Shown here piece by piece: positions 46,721-58,851 of a stretch of 64,000 nt of DNA; positions within the stretch are counted from its first letter, which is position 1, and each line of letters starts with the position of its first letter. Below the pieces are notes generated by a model that worked only from the letters and a program-made list of their open reading frames with translations, did no database searches and had not been told where the DNA came from. Location of the stretch: contig JARYHS010008074.1 of the NCBI GenBank assembly GCA_031002005.1, positions 267,655,930 to 267,719,929 of the forward strand, in the 5' to 3' direction. The DNA is from Vandiemenella viatica. Taxonomy: Eukaryota; Arthropoda; Insecta; Orthoptera; Morabidae. Position numbers and translations under genes: made by a program.

Positions 46721-47939
46721 GTCTGGTATGTTCCATTCTGTAATATTTTGAACTGCACATTATGCTTTGTAAATATTTCCAATACGAACTTTTATTGCAT
46801 TCTCCATAGGTATAATCTGTTAGAAATAAACATGTACTTTGAATCTCTCCCCATTAAGTTGCACCCGCATGTGAATGAACTCCAAGACTACAACTGTATA
46901 GATAGGAAACAGGTGTGGGAGGCGCGGGGCGCTGGCGCCATACCGGAGGGTTGATTTTCTTGATTCGAGTAACTCGAGTCGCAACTCGAGGTTACACGAT
47001 TCTATGACGGCATATGGCTATGCATCAAGCTGAAGCTTTTGCGCTTATAAAAGCTTCTGAATAAACAGTGTGTTAAAATAATATGTGAACAGCAAGCTGG
47101 GTTATTGCAGAATTTATTTTTCATTTATTGTGCACATGATCTATCGCTGCAGTTTCGGCGCCCCCCATATGACGGCGCCCGGTGCGGTCGCACCGCTTGC
47201 ACCGCCCTAGGGCCGCCACTGCCGAAAGACATTCAATTCTATTTGCAGATTGAGAAACCTATTTTGAAGAAAGAATCAATTACTAATTTAACATTGAAAT
47301 TTATATTTCAGAGCAGAATTAATGGATCGAAATGAACGAACTACAGTAAACTGATCTACATGCACAGATAGAGAAACCAATATTAACACTGATCATTATG
47401 AATAAAAGAATCAATTACTACTATAATACCTAAATTTCTGTTTTAAAAGCAGAAATAATTAATGGAACCCTTATATCCTCAAAACAAAATCAATATTCAG
47501 AGAGCAAATTAAGTTCTCAATTTTTTAACGAGATGAACGTCCTTGGGCGACTTAGGTATTTATTCGCTCTTTGAATGTTAGTAATTTTTTTTTGATGTTT
47601 AGTCACTTGTATCATATTTTGATGTTTTGAGTTTCCATTAATTAAAACTATTTTAATTTTATTCACAAGTCTTGAAATTAGTAATTTTAAGAAACGCCGG
47701 GTAAACGAAAGTCAAATCTTTCAATGAAATGTAAGAAAACTAAGGCTGTGAAAATAGAGAAAATCCAGGAACAAATCCTCTAGCAGAGCTGCACAGGGTT
47801 GAACACTTGGCACGTATTGGGGCTTGTGGGGATGCTGAATTGCTGAAGCAGTCGCAAGTTGGGTGACGACACGAAACTGAACACTTGCTGTCTGGTTGAT
47901 CACAACGGGAAAAACGTGAGCTCAGTGCAAAGAGCAAGC

Positions 47940-48725
47940 GGAATGGCAATCGATCTCAAGAGCTTCTGAAACACCAAAGCAAACAAAAAGATGGCAACAA
48001 CAATACGCCACATCTTTGGCATTGCAAGTAGTTACTGAAACACCAGAACAAACACAAGCTCATTACTATGTTTTCCTGAGCATTCAACTAAATATTATCG
48101 ATGACGAAAACCGGTTATGTGAGAGGACACTGCTTGCCCCGAAAAATGATTCTGGAGCTAAAAAAAAAAATTAGAGCAAATATTCAGGGAAGTGAGAACA
48201 CACTTTTCCATCGATACAGTAATGTCAACTGCTACCTACCCCATCGAATTTTTAAACTCCGTCGAGTTATCTGGGCTATCGTCCCACAAATTCGAGCTTA
48301 AGGTTGGCACTCGAGTTCTCCTGATCCGTAATCTCGACACCCCCCGTCCCCCTCCCCTAGCCACCAAAGTATTGCAATGGCACCAGATTATGCATCACAG
48401 AACTAGGAAGAAAGATTGTGATAGCGACAATTCTTACCAGTGCATCTACAGGGGAAGCAGTTATAATTCCGCATATCCCGGTTATTCCCAGTAATATTCC
48501 CTTTCAATTTAAAACATTACAGTTCCCATTAAAAATTGCATTTGCAATGACAATTAATAAGTGGCACCATCAAACGTTGAAATTGGTGGGAATACAGTTG
48601 TATACTCCCTGCTTTTCTCTTGGTCAACTATATTATGTTGCTGCTCGCGGGTATCGAGTGCAAAAAATTTACATGTTTCTTCAGAAAATAACAAGTCCTA
48701 CAAAATTGTATATACCGATGTATTA
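47940..48725 (+). pseudogene. Helitron RepHel relic (N-terminal repeats joined to PIF1 helicase C-terminus)
   Basis: The copies SRASETPKQTKR and VVTETPEQTQAH at about 47955-48060 match the ETPEQ repeats near the N-terminus of arthropod Helitron proteins. Directly after comes the helicase C-terminus: CERTLLAPKN (about 48118), then DTVMSTATYPIEFLNSVELS, then FELKVGTRVLLIRNLD (about 48210-48340). After a frame change come ATILT, IPSNIPFQFK, LQFPLKIAFAMTINK and LYYVAARGYR (about 48420-48660). PIF1-type helicases unwind DNA during rolling-circle transposition. The Rep nuclease and early helicase motifs are missing, so this is an internal-deletion derivative. Confidence 0.8.
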
Positions 48726-48867
48726 AACTGAAAATATTCCTAACATACAGAATATTTTTATTGTTTTAAAAGTTCGATGAAGTTGTTTGGAACAAATAAA
48801 TTTTTGTTATTTTATTGCAATATTTATTATTACTATTATCAACAAAAATAGCTCTAAAATAAATTGC

Positions 48868-49151
48868 ATGGTCTTATTGACCTGGTGGCAAGGCTTATTT
48901 ACATCTGGGCAATCAGCCCCTTTCGTAGCTGCTTAACCTTACACAGTAATCCTACTGGGCATAGAGGATCAACAGTTCAACCTGGAATCAGAACCACGTG
49001 AGCATTCTGGCATACTTCACATTACACAACAACCTGTGCCAGAGGTGAAGGTCTATCTAAGGACCTATGAAAATCCTCTCCGAGACTGTTACTCAAGCTG
49101 GGGGCTTTCCCATCTCCAGTTGGACGCCCTAACCACTGAGTGACCAGACCT
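48868..49151 (-). repeat. tRNA-derived SINE of a second type, minus strand
   Basis: The minus strand from 49151 starts AGGTCTGGTCACTCAGTGG with an A-box-like TGGTCACTCAGTGG and has a weaker B-box-like GCTTGAGTAAC about 50 bases on. The body has no similarity to the SINE at 7970. It sits between the Helitron coding relic and the Helitron 3' end. Confidence 0.55.
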
Positions 49152-49212
49152 ATCAAGAAAATCTTATATTACAATACTCTTCCACACGGATGAAGTCACG
49201 GGTAACTGCTAG

Positions 49213-50384
49213 TGTAATATAACCTTAATTTTGTCAATATATTATCAAAATTAGTTCCATTAGGTACCATTCACGTTAGTTTAAATGGATGCTGTATGCA
49301 AAACTCCCAGCATAAGTCTTTCTTTTAACATATATCTAATCCATTACTGATTGTATTGTGCAGTAATTTCCAGGTAAACTTCAGTGAACCCCTCCAATGT
49401 CCATATTTTACATCCAAAATCATTTCGAGATTTTCATACTGTTTAGCTGCACGGTCTATTATGCACTTATTCATAAAGGTTTTAGTCAGGCTTAAGTTTT
49501 ATGAATGAGTGCATGAGCACTATTTTAGGAGAAAGTTATTTAGTCATGGGCAGTGGCTCATACTCTATGGAAAGATCTGGTGCTATCTATTGTAATTTGT
49601 GCAGAAAAGCTATCAATTATGTTTTATTCACTACAATAGTCATAAAGAAATTCCTATTTTTTCTGAATAAAACAGAAATACATACATAGCTTGATTTCTT
49701 GTTGCACATCATATGTCAGATATATCTTTAGATCAACAAAGTATTTTTGAAATCCCTCTCAAATTACCTATTCACTAAATTCATACCATGAAAGCTCTCT
49801 TATTCATTCTTAACCTTCTCTATTTTACCAGATTTTTCTTTTTCCTATATTTTTAATGCCATTGAAAGTAGAGAAACTTGTAGAGTTAGGAAAGTAAGCA
49901 TGTTGATTTCGATCATACCAAGAAAAATTTTATAACCTGGAGTTTCTTGAATTGCACATCTGCTAATACTACTTTGAGGTTACAGATTACTATTCTTGAA
50001 AATCTTTTTTATCATTAATTGTATATTTTAACAGTTCACAATATGCAGTAAATACATACATATATTGTTTCTATGTATTTTATTTGACATGAATTTGCAA
50101 TTACTTGTTATTTTCCTTAAAGAGCCTCTCACATTTGAACACACTCAGTTTACAGTATTATGTGAAATTACTCTATTAAAAACAATTTCTTCAACAACAC
50201 TCAGGGCTTTTAATTTACCAGAATACTGGTTTAGACATGCCCTCCTTACAGCATGTAATCAAAGGACAGTCTGTGTTAAGGTTATTATACACATTTAATT
50301 TAATTGAAATGGAGCATATATTCCAGTTACAGTTTTCCCACACAGCTATTTCTGATTTCTTGATCTTAAAATCTTTGAGTGAAT
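49213..50384. other. Unassigned intergenic DNA
   Basis: AT-rich with only short chance reading frames; nothing recognised. Confidence 0.4.
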
Positions 50385-50600
50385 TTTCCCAACTCATCTA
50401 CTTTTCCCCATTAAGCATTTTAATTTATTTCTGCATTATTGGCAAATTTTTCAGCACTTCTCTTTGTATTTTATTCCATTCCCTGATTCCTTTGCCTGAA
50501 AAACAAATTTTTCCACTTCCTTATGCCTGAAATAAAATACCAAGTTATTGTTATGGTTATCTCTTCTCTTCCATACAATATAGTTCTATGCCTTGTCAAC
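50385..50600. repeat. Dispersed repeat family member 3
   Basis: Shares CATTCCCTGATTCCTTTGCC, a CTTATGCCTGAAAT block and ATGGTTATCTCTTCTCTTCC with 53770-54125 and 39225-39490. Confidence 0.55.
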
Positions 50601-50974
50601 AATACATGTTTTCTACACTCATAAAAACCTATTGACATTCCTTGACTTCCAGTGAATTCTAGTGGCGGTCCAATTATCATATCCATTGCAGATTCAATAT
50701 CAAATCTGGCAATGCTACCTTCCAGGTCTTTCAACTCGTGTATCTGATACTCAGAAAGTAGGTCCCTTACTACTATACAATATACAACTAATGGTCCATC
50801 AAAAGACCAAGTCTGAATTCCTTCCCATTTCTTGCACCACATCCTTTCCCAATTACCTTGCCATTGATGGGCCTTAAAGCTAACCCCTTTATGGATTATT
50901 CTATTGAATAAAAAATCAAGTCTAATTTACAAAGAAATTGGCAGAATAGGCCCACTTATTAATGTGACATTACA

Positions 50975-51960
50975 CCACCTCTGGCTTATATGCATTCATT
51001 GATACAGTTCGTAGGGTGTCAATAAAGCTCTGTATATTCTTCTGATGCAAGTTGGCTCACAACTGTTGTAACTGGTCCTTGATACACTGGATACTGGCTC
51101 TTAGACGTAGTTGAAATCTTAGCTGGTTCCACATATGTTCTATCAGAGACAGATATGAGGATCTTTTTGGCTATGGAAGGCAGAAAGTTCATAGAGCTAT
51201 GTGCTTTTGTGACAGACATTGTCCTGATGGAAAATGGCACCATGATACTGCTGCATGAGAGGTAACAGGAGGATACAGGAAGTCTGGGTCATGCCATTCT
51301 GCAGTCACAGTTTCCTCACTCACTATCAACCATGACCTGAAGCTATAACTGTTGGTTCCCCATACCATGATGCCAAGAGTAACATTGTTGTGTGTCTACA
51401 AAACGTTATAAGAATGGGACCTCTCCCCAGTTAGGTCCCATACTCACTGACAATTGTCTTCCAAAGTAGTGGAGAACCATGATTCATCACAGGACATAAT
51501 GAAACAAAATTCAAATGCAGTCCTCGCTTCACAGTCATGTCACTAATTGAAACACAGCCATATGTTGTATTCTTAATGACAGCCTGTGTATCGGACACTA
51601 ATTCCCAGCTGCTGCTAGTCTTCAACAAATGGATCAGGATGACACAGAATGTTGTAGGGAGTCCAATATTTGTTGTTGGATGGCATGCCCTGATATGAAG
51701 GGAGTAAAAATGATCTAGGTGTACAATATGGTGATTCTCACTTGTGATGGTCAGATATTGTTGACTGGAACATTGTTTACAAGTATGCCTTACCTCAAGG
51801 TCCCATTGAGCCAAATGTTGGGCCACTGTAATATCCGAATGACCCAAAAATCTGGATATTGCATGATTTGATCAGCCAGTGAAATGGAGACCCACAATGA
51901 TGCCCCTTTCAAACTCTGCCAGATGCTTATAATGTTGTCTCACATGAGTATACAAAATCT
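50975..51960 (-). pseudogene. Tc1/mariner transposase relic
   Basis: Minus strand from about 51960: YKHLAEFERGIIVGL, then ISRFLGHSDITVAQHLAQWD (helix-turn-helix DNA-binding region, within the 139-codon open piece 51847-51431). Next come a HHIV.L block and, in shifted frames, LGIMVWGTNSYSFRSWL (about 51380), a QDN-like block near 51225, and SLIEHMWNQLRFQLR (about 51140). The last is the usual SPIEHVWD.LGRRLR block near the third catalytic residue. It is full-length in layout but broken by stops and frameshifts. I did not find the terminal inverted repeats. Confidence 0.8.
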
Positions 51961-51999
51961 CCATATGCTTTACAGTGATCACTCAGCATCTGACGCTGG

Positions 52000-53769
52000 T
52001 CATTCCCCTTATATATTTGTGTGCTTATTTAGTGTAGGGATATTGGAAATAGTTTTGAAGCCTTTATTCAATTCATTTATGCCTTGAGCCAAGACCTTGC
52101 ATTCTACAGCCACAAGTTGGCCACTGCTCTGCTCCCACACAAATGAAGTGATATAGAAGGTGCATAGCCAGAACCTTGAACGTTTTTCATGGAGCAGCAA
52201 ATGGACCAGCATCTAATTGCAACTACACACCGCCTTTAATAACGCCACTCTCTTTCTGCTGCAGTTTCTTGAAGTGTGATAGCTTGTCCTTGAGAAGAAA
52301 CCTACTTTCATAGCAAAGTATATTATATCCTGGGAACTGCCAATCAATGAGGAACTCTATTAGCGAAGGTTTTTCCCCATCTCTCTGTACTATAGCCATT
52401 CTTTACAGAAACTAAAACAGTTCTTCAGTTAAGCAGCTTATGCCTTCAGCTAGCCAATTAGAAAAGTCTCTTATCCCTTCCTCTTCCCATTAATCTTCCT
52501 AAAAGCACAGAACACTTTAACTAGACAGTCTTCTTCCACATATGTTCTCAACAAAATCCACCATCCTCAGTAGGGTCATCAAACACTGCCATCACATAAG
52601 AGGTTCTTTTAATGTATCTGAGCCACTTCAAGCTAACTGTACTTATAATATTGTACTTTATTATCAGTCACTAATTTCATGCTAAGACTTTACAGTGCCT
52701 AGCCCTAAACCTATCATCAATGGAATAGAACTAGCTGAGCTGGTGGTAGGATTCTTGGGGACCAGATAAGTGTTATTAATTCCCTAACCCCCCCCCCCCC
52801 AACAATTTTTTTTTGCGATAATCTTTGATTTTTGTGTGGTCAGAAAATTTTAATGCAAAAAAAATCAAATAATGCCTTTTTTTAATAATTTCTTTTAAAG
52901 CTTCATTTCCATGTAGTTAGGCACCCAGGACAAAGAGCCCCTTCAGGGGCCTGGACCTGAGGTAATTTTGCTCCACTTACCTCTCCCTAACACAGGCTCT
53001 GCGTACTAGTTTTGTTGTTCTTATTATATGTACGATATTTATGAAGTTATTATCCTTACATAATATTCAGCATACATTTGTGAAGTCTATATGTTCATGT
53101 ACTCTGTGTTATCCTTTAGTAGATAAGTTACCCTCTTCATATACTAGTCATGTATGATAGATTTATGTAAATGTTCCTAGTATTTTGGCCAGTAAACTTA
53201 TATTTGAAGTTAATCCAACATAGTTCCTTAGCACATATCCACAGACAGATGATCTAATTGACATCTGATGGATGCTGAGGTGAAAGCACTCAGTATCTGT
53301 ATTGTGTTGCATGTAGTTTACCGCTTGGCTGATCATGCAAAAATATATGCTGAAGGCTAATGCAATTTAGTGGTCATTATACCTGTCACAGAGAATTACA
53401 ACTCTAATCATTTGCATACCCATCTATGGTGCATGTGTGTACAAAGTTACATAGACCATGACTCCTGGGTGTATCAATGTTTTTGTTGGCAAATGCAAGT
53501 TACTGATTTTTTTACAATAATTTACAGAAACAAATATATCTGCCCTTCTTCAATCATACTCAAATTTCTGAATATGATATCCATTATGGGTGTGTCATTC
53601 TCTCCCACCATATACAAGCAATGGTATAACCATGGTTTTGTATGTCATTTTCTTCACATAATTGCAATAGCCCTTTTATCACAATCTCTAGTAAACACAG
53701 AACTTTCAAAAATCATTATACTATCTAACAAATGTGATACACAAAAATGAGTTTATAATTTAATTTAAT
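52000..53769. other. Unassigned intergenic DNA
   Basis: No domain recognised. It includes a run of about 13 C at 52788-52800. The longest open piece (53370-53750, plus) has no recognisable motif and biased Ile/Tyr/His content typical of chance frames. Confidence 0.4.
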
Positions 53770-54125
53770 TTATTTTAATTGCAATGGAGCACACCCAACT
53801 TCCCCCTATCCTGCAGCCACCTACATTTGCCCTCTACAAATTTTAACTTTAAATTCTTTTAACGTTTTCGGTAAGTTATATATCATTCCCTTCTGTAACT
53901 CATTCTAATTCCTGACACCCTTACCTAAAAAATAAAATCTTCCCACACCCTTATGCATGAAATCGAGTGCCAGCTTGTGGTCATGGTCATCTTTTCCCCT
54001 CCATGAACTACTTTTCATACCTACTGCAATATCTTTCCATGCCTCATCGCCAGTATACGCCTTGTACACACCTATGACCCTCCTCATCCTCCTCATATCT
54101 TGCAATGAATCCTATTCCTGCTCCT
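53770..54125. repeat. Dispersed repeat family, best copy
   Basis: The longest and clearest member. Blocks in order: CATTCTAATTCCTGACACCC, TTACCTAAAAAATAAAATC, CTTATGCATGAAATCGAGTG, CCAGCTTGTGGTCATGGTCA, TTTTCCCCTCCATGAACTAC, CTCATCGCCAGTATACGCC. On the minus strand, 54105-53905 is open for 66 codons (WRGKDDHDHKLALDFMHKG, then FYFLGKGVRN), hinting that the repeat derives from a minus-strand coding element. I cannot name the superfamily. Confidence 0.6.
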
Positions 54126-54137
54126 TTATAATATCCG

Positions 54138-54425
54138 TATGAGTTTCATGTGGTTGAAGAGTCTGTTGATATAGTTAAAGAGAGGTTAATTGGGAGAGAT
54201 CTTTTAATCAAACAGGGAGCTATAATTAACTATGAAAACATGTCTGTATGTACCAGTGGTCATTCTATTCCAATACTGACAGAATCAGAAAATATCAGTG
54301 GGCTTAGTAGGCAGGCTAGAGTAGTCTCAAAGGGGTCAGAAAACTCAAGAGGCAAGTGTTCTCAGTCAAAGGGAAACATAAACACAGAGGTACCGCCCGA
54401 AAACTATGGCAGAAGACGAGGAAAA
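54138..54425 (+). pseudogene. Retroelement protease/pol fragment truncated by gap
   Basis: Open from about 54138 into the N run. The start reads VEESVDIVKERLIGRDLL then IKQGAIINYENMSV. LIGRDLL followed by IKQGAIINY resembles the late conserved block of retropepsin domains in gypsy-like pol. The next ~50 residues are Ser/Gly/Asn-rich linker. No RT is visible before the gap at 54426. It is either a fragment or an element whose remainder lies in the gap. Confidence 0.5.
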
Positions 54426-55425
54426 NNNNNNNNNNNNNNNNNNNNNNNNNNNNNNNNNNNNNNNNNNNNNNNNNNNNNNNNNNNNNNNNNNNNNNNNNNN
54501 NNNNNNNNNNNNNNNNNNNNNNNNNNNNNNNNNNNNNNNNNNNNNNNNNNNNNNNNNNNNNNNNNNNNNNNNNNNNNNNNNNNNNNNNNNNNNNNNNNNN
54601 NNNNNNNNNNNNNNNNNNNNNNNNNNNNNNNNNNNNNNNNNNNNNNNNNNNNNNNNNNNNNNNNNNNNNNNNNNNNNNNNNNNNNNNNNNNNNNNNNNNN
54701 NNNNNNNNNNNNNNNNNNNNNNNNNNNNNNNNNNNNNNNNNNNNNNNNNNNNNNNNNNNNNNNNNNNNNNNNNNNNNNNNNNNNNNNNNNNNNNNNNNNN
54801 NNNNNNNNNNNNNNNNNNNNNNNNNNNNNNNNNNNNNNNNNNNNNNNNNNNNNNNNNNNNNNNNNNNNNNNNNNNNNNNNNNNNNNNNNNNNNNNNNNNN
54901 NNNNNNNNNNNNNNNNNNNNNNNNNNNNNNNNNNNNNNNNNNNNNNNNNNNNNNNNNNNNNNNNNNNNNNNNNNNNNNNNNNNNNNNNNNNNNNNNNNNN
55001 NNNNNNNNNNNNNNNNNNNNNNNNNNNNNNNNNNNNNNNNNNNNNNNNNNNNNNNNNNNNNNNNNNNNNNNNNNNNNNNNNNNNNNNNNNNNNNNNNNNN
55101 NNNNNNNNNNNNNNNNNNNNNNNNNNNNNNNNNNNNNNNNNNNNNNNNNNNNNNNNNNNNNNNNNNNNNNNNNNNNNNNNNNNNNNNNNNNNNNNNNNNN
55201 NNNNNNNNNNNNNNNNNNNNNNNNNNNNNNNNNNNNNNNNNNNNNNNNNNNNNNNNNNNNNNNNNNNNNNNNNNNNNNNNNNNNNNNNNNNNNNNNNNNN
55301 NNNNNNNNNNNNNNNNNNNNNNNNNNNNNNNNNNNNNNNNNNNNNNNNNNNNNNNNNNNNNNNNNNNNNNNNNNNNNNNNNNNNNNNNNNNNNNNNNNNN
55401 NNNNNNNNNNNNNNNNNNNNNNNNN
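54426..55425. other. Assembly gap, exactly 1000 N
   Basis: An N run of exactly 1000 bases, the usual placeholder for a scaffold join of unknown size. The right side starts inside a second copy of hAT-1. Confidence 0.98.
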
Positions 55426-57236
55426 CTACCATAGCTTCTTTCTAAATATCCTGTTAATAGCAAAGCAGGGAGCTGCTCACACAGTAGGTAAGGAACTGAT
55501 TTTACCAGCAGCAAAAATAATATCTAATACTTTGTTTGATGGAAAAATGTCAAAAAGAATAAGTGAAATCCCTTTATCAAACACACTGTAAAAAGGAGAG
55601 TCGATGAAATGTCTAATTGGGTTGAGGAAACAACGATTTCAACTCTGAAGCAAAGTGATTATTTTTCACTTCAAATTGATGAAAGCATAGATGTTGCTGC
55701 TCAGACAAATTCATTAACTTCTGTTCATTTTGAGTTCAACAATTCTGTGGAAGAAGAAATGTTGTTTAGCAAGTCCTTGCCCACAATAAACATGCACTCA
55801 ATGTAGTGTACCTGACAATGCAAGGAAGGGATAGCCATAGATTTTTGTCCAGGAAAAAGTTGATGCAATGATTAAAAAACTTTAACAAGTAGAAGAAAAT
55901 AGTTTTCATGCATTCCTGTCTTGCATGACTCCTCGAATCAAAGAAATAAGAGTCAACAAGGAAACTGCAAATGTCATCAAAGAGCACCTTGAAACCTTGG
56001 TGTCTGCCCTCAAGTAATTTTTTTTTCAATAAATTATAAGTAAGTTGTAGTCCTTATTATTTTCAAATAGTATTTCTTCTATATTTCAAGTACCCATAAG
56101 AATTTTAAATTTTGTTATATGTTAAAAGTGAAATGTGCCCTATTCGTTTATTAATAATTGTTTTAGGAGCTACTTTCCAAAAATTGACAATTGTTACTTT
56201 TGGATAAGAAATTATTTTTGAAAAGGAACATTTGAAAGGCCCAAAACTCTCAACAGCAGAAGAAAACTCGCTAATAGATCTATCTTGCGATTCTTCTTTA
56301 AAGACAATTTTCAAGTTAAATTCCTTCATTTCCTTTTGTATTAATGTACAAGAAGAGAATCCAGTAACCTCTAAATTAGCTGTGAAGATCTTGATGCCAT
56401 TCAACACGACATACTTGTGTGAACAAGCTTTTTCTGCTTTATTGTTTTTGAAAAACAAATACAGAAATAAACTGTGCAGAAAGTGACTTAAGGTTAAAAT
56501 AAAGAATGTTAACCCTGATATCGATTCCCTCATTAGTAAACACCAGTGCCAGAAATCTCATTGATTCTAAAGTTGTGTTTTTATAATAATTAAACTTATT
56601 TTTCTTTATCTTTGTAATAAAGTGTGAGGTGGCTGCACGAAGCACTACCTTATCGAGTTGACGGCTGAAATTCCAGGAATAGTTAGAACTCGACTTGCAA
56701 ATAAAAATGCCACTGATGAGCCAAGTCATATCTTGGTGGAAAACACCTACAAATCCTACTTTAGTGGATGACTGGTAAGTTTACCACTGTGTTTTCCTGC
56801 TCCCAGTCTTCCATATTTTCATACATTTTGGTGAAGTAAAATACAATGGTAAATCTACCAATCAATAACTGAAATCGGTTCTGCAGGTGGTTTCCACCAA
56901 AAAACGACTTAGCAGACCAGTTGCATTTAAATATGCTGACCGAGTTACTTCTAATCGTGGAATTTCAGCAAACAACTTGGTGAGGTGATATGTCTGTGCA
57001 GCCGCCATCCCGGTCTATAATATTTTGTTGTTTTATGTATCATCCATTCTTGTTTTTTGTTGATAGTATACCCTTTGCATGAAAATTTGCCTTTTCGTAG
57101 ATAGGAAAGTCGATAGCGTATTGAGGTAATACAACAGTTCCCATTCTGATATTAGATAGATTCTCATATTAGGTGGGGCACGAAAAAATGTTTACTTAAA
57201 AGTGGGTCATGTACCAATAAAGGTTGGGAACCGCTG
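55426..57236 (+). mobile_element. hAT-1, second copy, left part lost at gap
   Basis: Matches 35528-37345 and ends with the same right inverted repeat; CTATGAGG follows at 57237-57244. The BED finger and left inverted repeat are missing beyond the gap. Transposase blocks remain at 55430-55806 (DYFSLQIDESIDVA) and 56230-56540 (LMPFNTTYLCEQAFSAL). Confidence 0.9.
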
Positions 57237-57954
57237 CTATGAGGTATTATCAATACCAACAAAGATAGGGAAACTAAAACTATCACTGAAGAAAGAATGC
57301 GTACAATGATAATTCACAGATTTTAGACATCCAGCACCTGCTTAAACATAACCTCTGTGCAATTCTATACTTGCCACAACCAATACTGCATTTCTTTACA
57401 AACACCACCATTGCCTAATTGCCATGGAATGTTTTCTAGATCAACATTCTCCACATATCCTTCTTACTATTGTTTTTACTCAGTCCCTAAAACTTTAAAC
57501 CCACTTAATTTTTTGCATATCAAAGAGTTAACAATAATTCTAAGTTACTGCTATGGATAATAGCATGGCACTAACTATCTGTGATTCACTCTTATGAGAC
57601 AGACTAACAGATATTACTTTTATGTTCTGAACACAATGAGAGGATAACATTTTGAACCTTTGATAACATTTATTCCTGCCATATGCTGAATATCAGTTGG
57701 TACAATTTTCCATGCCCATACCATCTTCCAAGATGTTGATTGACCAACACAAAACAAATTCGATTTAAACTATTTGTGATGGAGTGTACACCACAACAAC
57801 AATTTCCCTTAATAATGTGTTTTGACATTTCATGAATTTTTATTTTATCTTCTTCCAATGATTTAGGTGGATTCTTCAGCACTTAATATGAGATTTTTTT
57901 TCAATCTCTGGCTATCTAGCCTCCAAAAGAAGACGTCAACTCTTATGCCATGAT

Positions 57955-58456
57955 ATTAAAGTGCCAACAAAATTCGGCTGTCTCCCATACATACAAGATA
58001 TCACAGACCGGATTGGGAAACTGTTAAAGCGGGTGGAGGTTGCGGAATAGTATGTAAGAATATCTGCAAACTTGGTCAGTCACTAACCAAGGTAAAAGAC
58101 AGAATACACCCACGCCAGCTTACGGGTGTTTACAAAATCCCCTGCAGCTGTGGCAGTATTTATATCAGCGAGACAGGTTGCACTGTGGCAGAGAGACTTA
58201 AAGAACATATCTGCCACTACAAATATAACAACAGTGACATATCCGCCATAGTCCGCCATGCTATTAATACCGGACATGAAATAAATTTTTCAAGAAACGA
58301 GGCTACTGTGGAGAGAAGACCAGTGGTGGCCCCGACGGGTGAAAGAGGCAGCAGAAAATTTAAAGAATACCAACAACATCAACAAAGATAGTGGCCTTCT
58401 TTTACTCTGCGATGCTTGGCGCTCATTGCTATGTCAACATAAACAGTATCTCTGAC
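57955..58456 (+). pseudogene. PLE GIY-YIG endonuclease, second copy, frameshifted
   Basis: The same fragment as 38070-38558, but extra bases near 58038-58046 and an extra T near 58290 break the frame, so GVYKIPCSCGSIYISETG and the following AERLKEH lie in a frame cut off on both sides. Confidence 0.85.
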
Positions 58457-58487
58457 AAAGGCTGTAGGATACCAGCGAAAGCTCAGG
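58452..58487 (+). ncRNA. Hammerhead-like core, second copy
   Basis: As at 38555-38591 but with one C missing from the 3' strand of stem II (CAGC then GAAA), weakening the stem. Confidence 0.45.
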
Positions 58488-58697
58488 TAATGAAATAAAC
58501 AACGCGGCATAACCCGAAAGTCTATTAATCATGAAAAAGTCTGTATTCCCTTAAGCTTTAAATTAACTGCCAGCTTGTGATTATATTTATCTCTCCCTTC
58601 TGATAACTATTCAAAACACCTACCAATATTTCTCTAAGACTCATCATCAACAAATGCCTCACACATTTGCAACTCTCATTCTACCCTCTCCAGTCTT

Positions 58698-58851
58698 CCA
58701 ATGAAACCCATGATCAGTCACAGTCAGTTCTATGCCAGCCTTGAACTCCAAAAACATGTGCTACAAATTCCAATGAAACCCATGATCAGTCACAGTCAGT
58801 TCTATGCCAGCCTTGAACTCCAAAAACATGTGCTACAAATTCCAATGTTTT
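58698..58851 (+). repeat. 72-bp tandem duplication, second copy
   Basis: The same two perfect units and partial third as at 38801-38954, so the tandem duplication predates the split of the two large copies. Confidence 0.88.

Larger units (their letters stand above)
41356..47221 (-). mobile_element. hAT DNA transposon 2 (ZMYM/TTF-type), minus strand
   Basis: The left inverted repeat CAGAGGCAGCCCTAG and right inverted repeat (other strand) CAGTGGCGGCCCTAG are flanked by a perfect 8-bp duplication CCGAAAGA (41348-41355 and 47222-47229). Transposase relics on the minus strand lie at 46200-46720 (N-terminal part) and 41983-43370 (core and C-terminus). Between them sits later insertion material, including the non-autonomous Helitron at 43662-46116. 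The target duplication sets the outer limits firmly despite the age of the interior. Confidence 0.9.
39501..49212 (+). mobile_element. Helitron relic (host of the nest), plus strand
   Basis: The left end TCTATATCTATAAAATGAGA at 39501 follows an A. The right end carries a short degenerate hairpin (ACACGGATGAAGTCACGGG) and CTAG at 49209-49212 followed by T. Helitrons insert between A and T, begin TC and end CTRG with no target duplication. RepHel coding relics lie at 47940-48725, inside these limits and on this strand. The hAT element at 41356-47221 interrupts it. Net Helitron sequence is about 3.8 kb, so most of the Rep gene is deleted. Pairing of these two ends as one element is inferred. Confidence 0.65.

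Noticed and set aside
50800..50880. Possible SINE 3' fragment (GAATTCCTTCCCATTTCTTG)
   Set aside because: Only a short stretch resembles the SINE body at 8128-8150; no tRNA head or tail is found, so the match is too weak to list.
53370..53750. Plus-strand frame of 126 codons
   Set aside because: No motif, no flanking gene signals, and composition typical of AT-rich chance frames.
54150..55591. Long open frames of 340-430 codons on both strands
   Set aside because: They run through the 1000-N gap; the open frame is an artefact of translating N. Only the short flanks are real.
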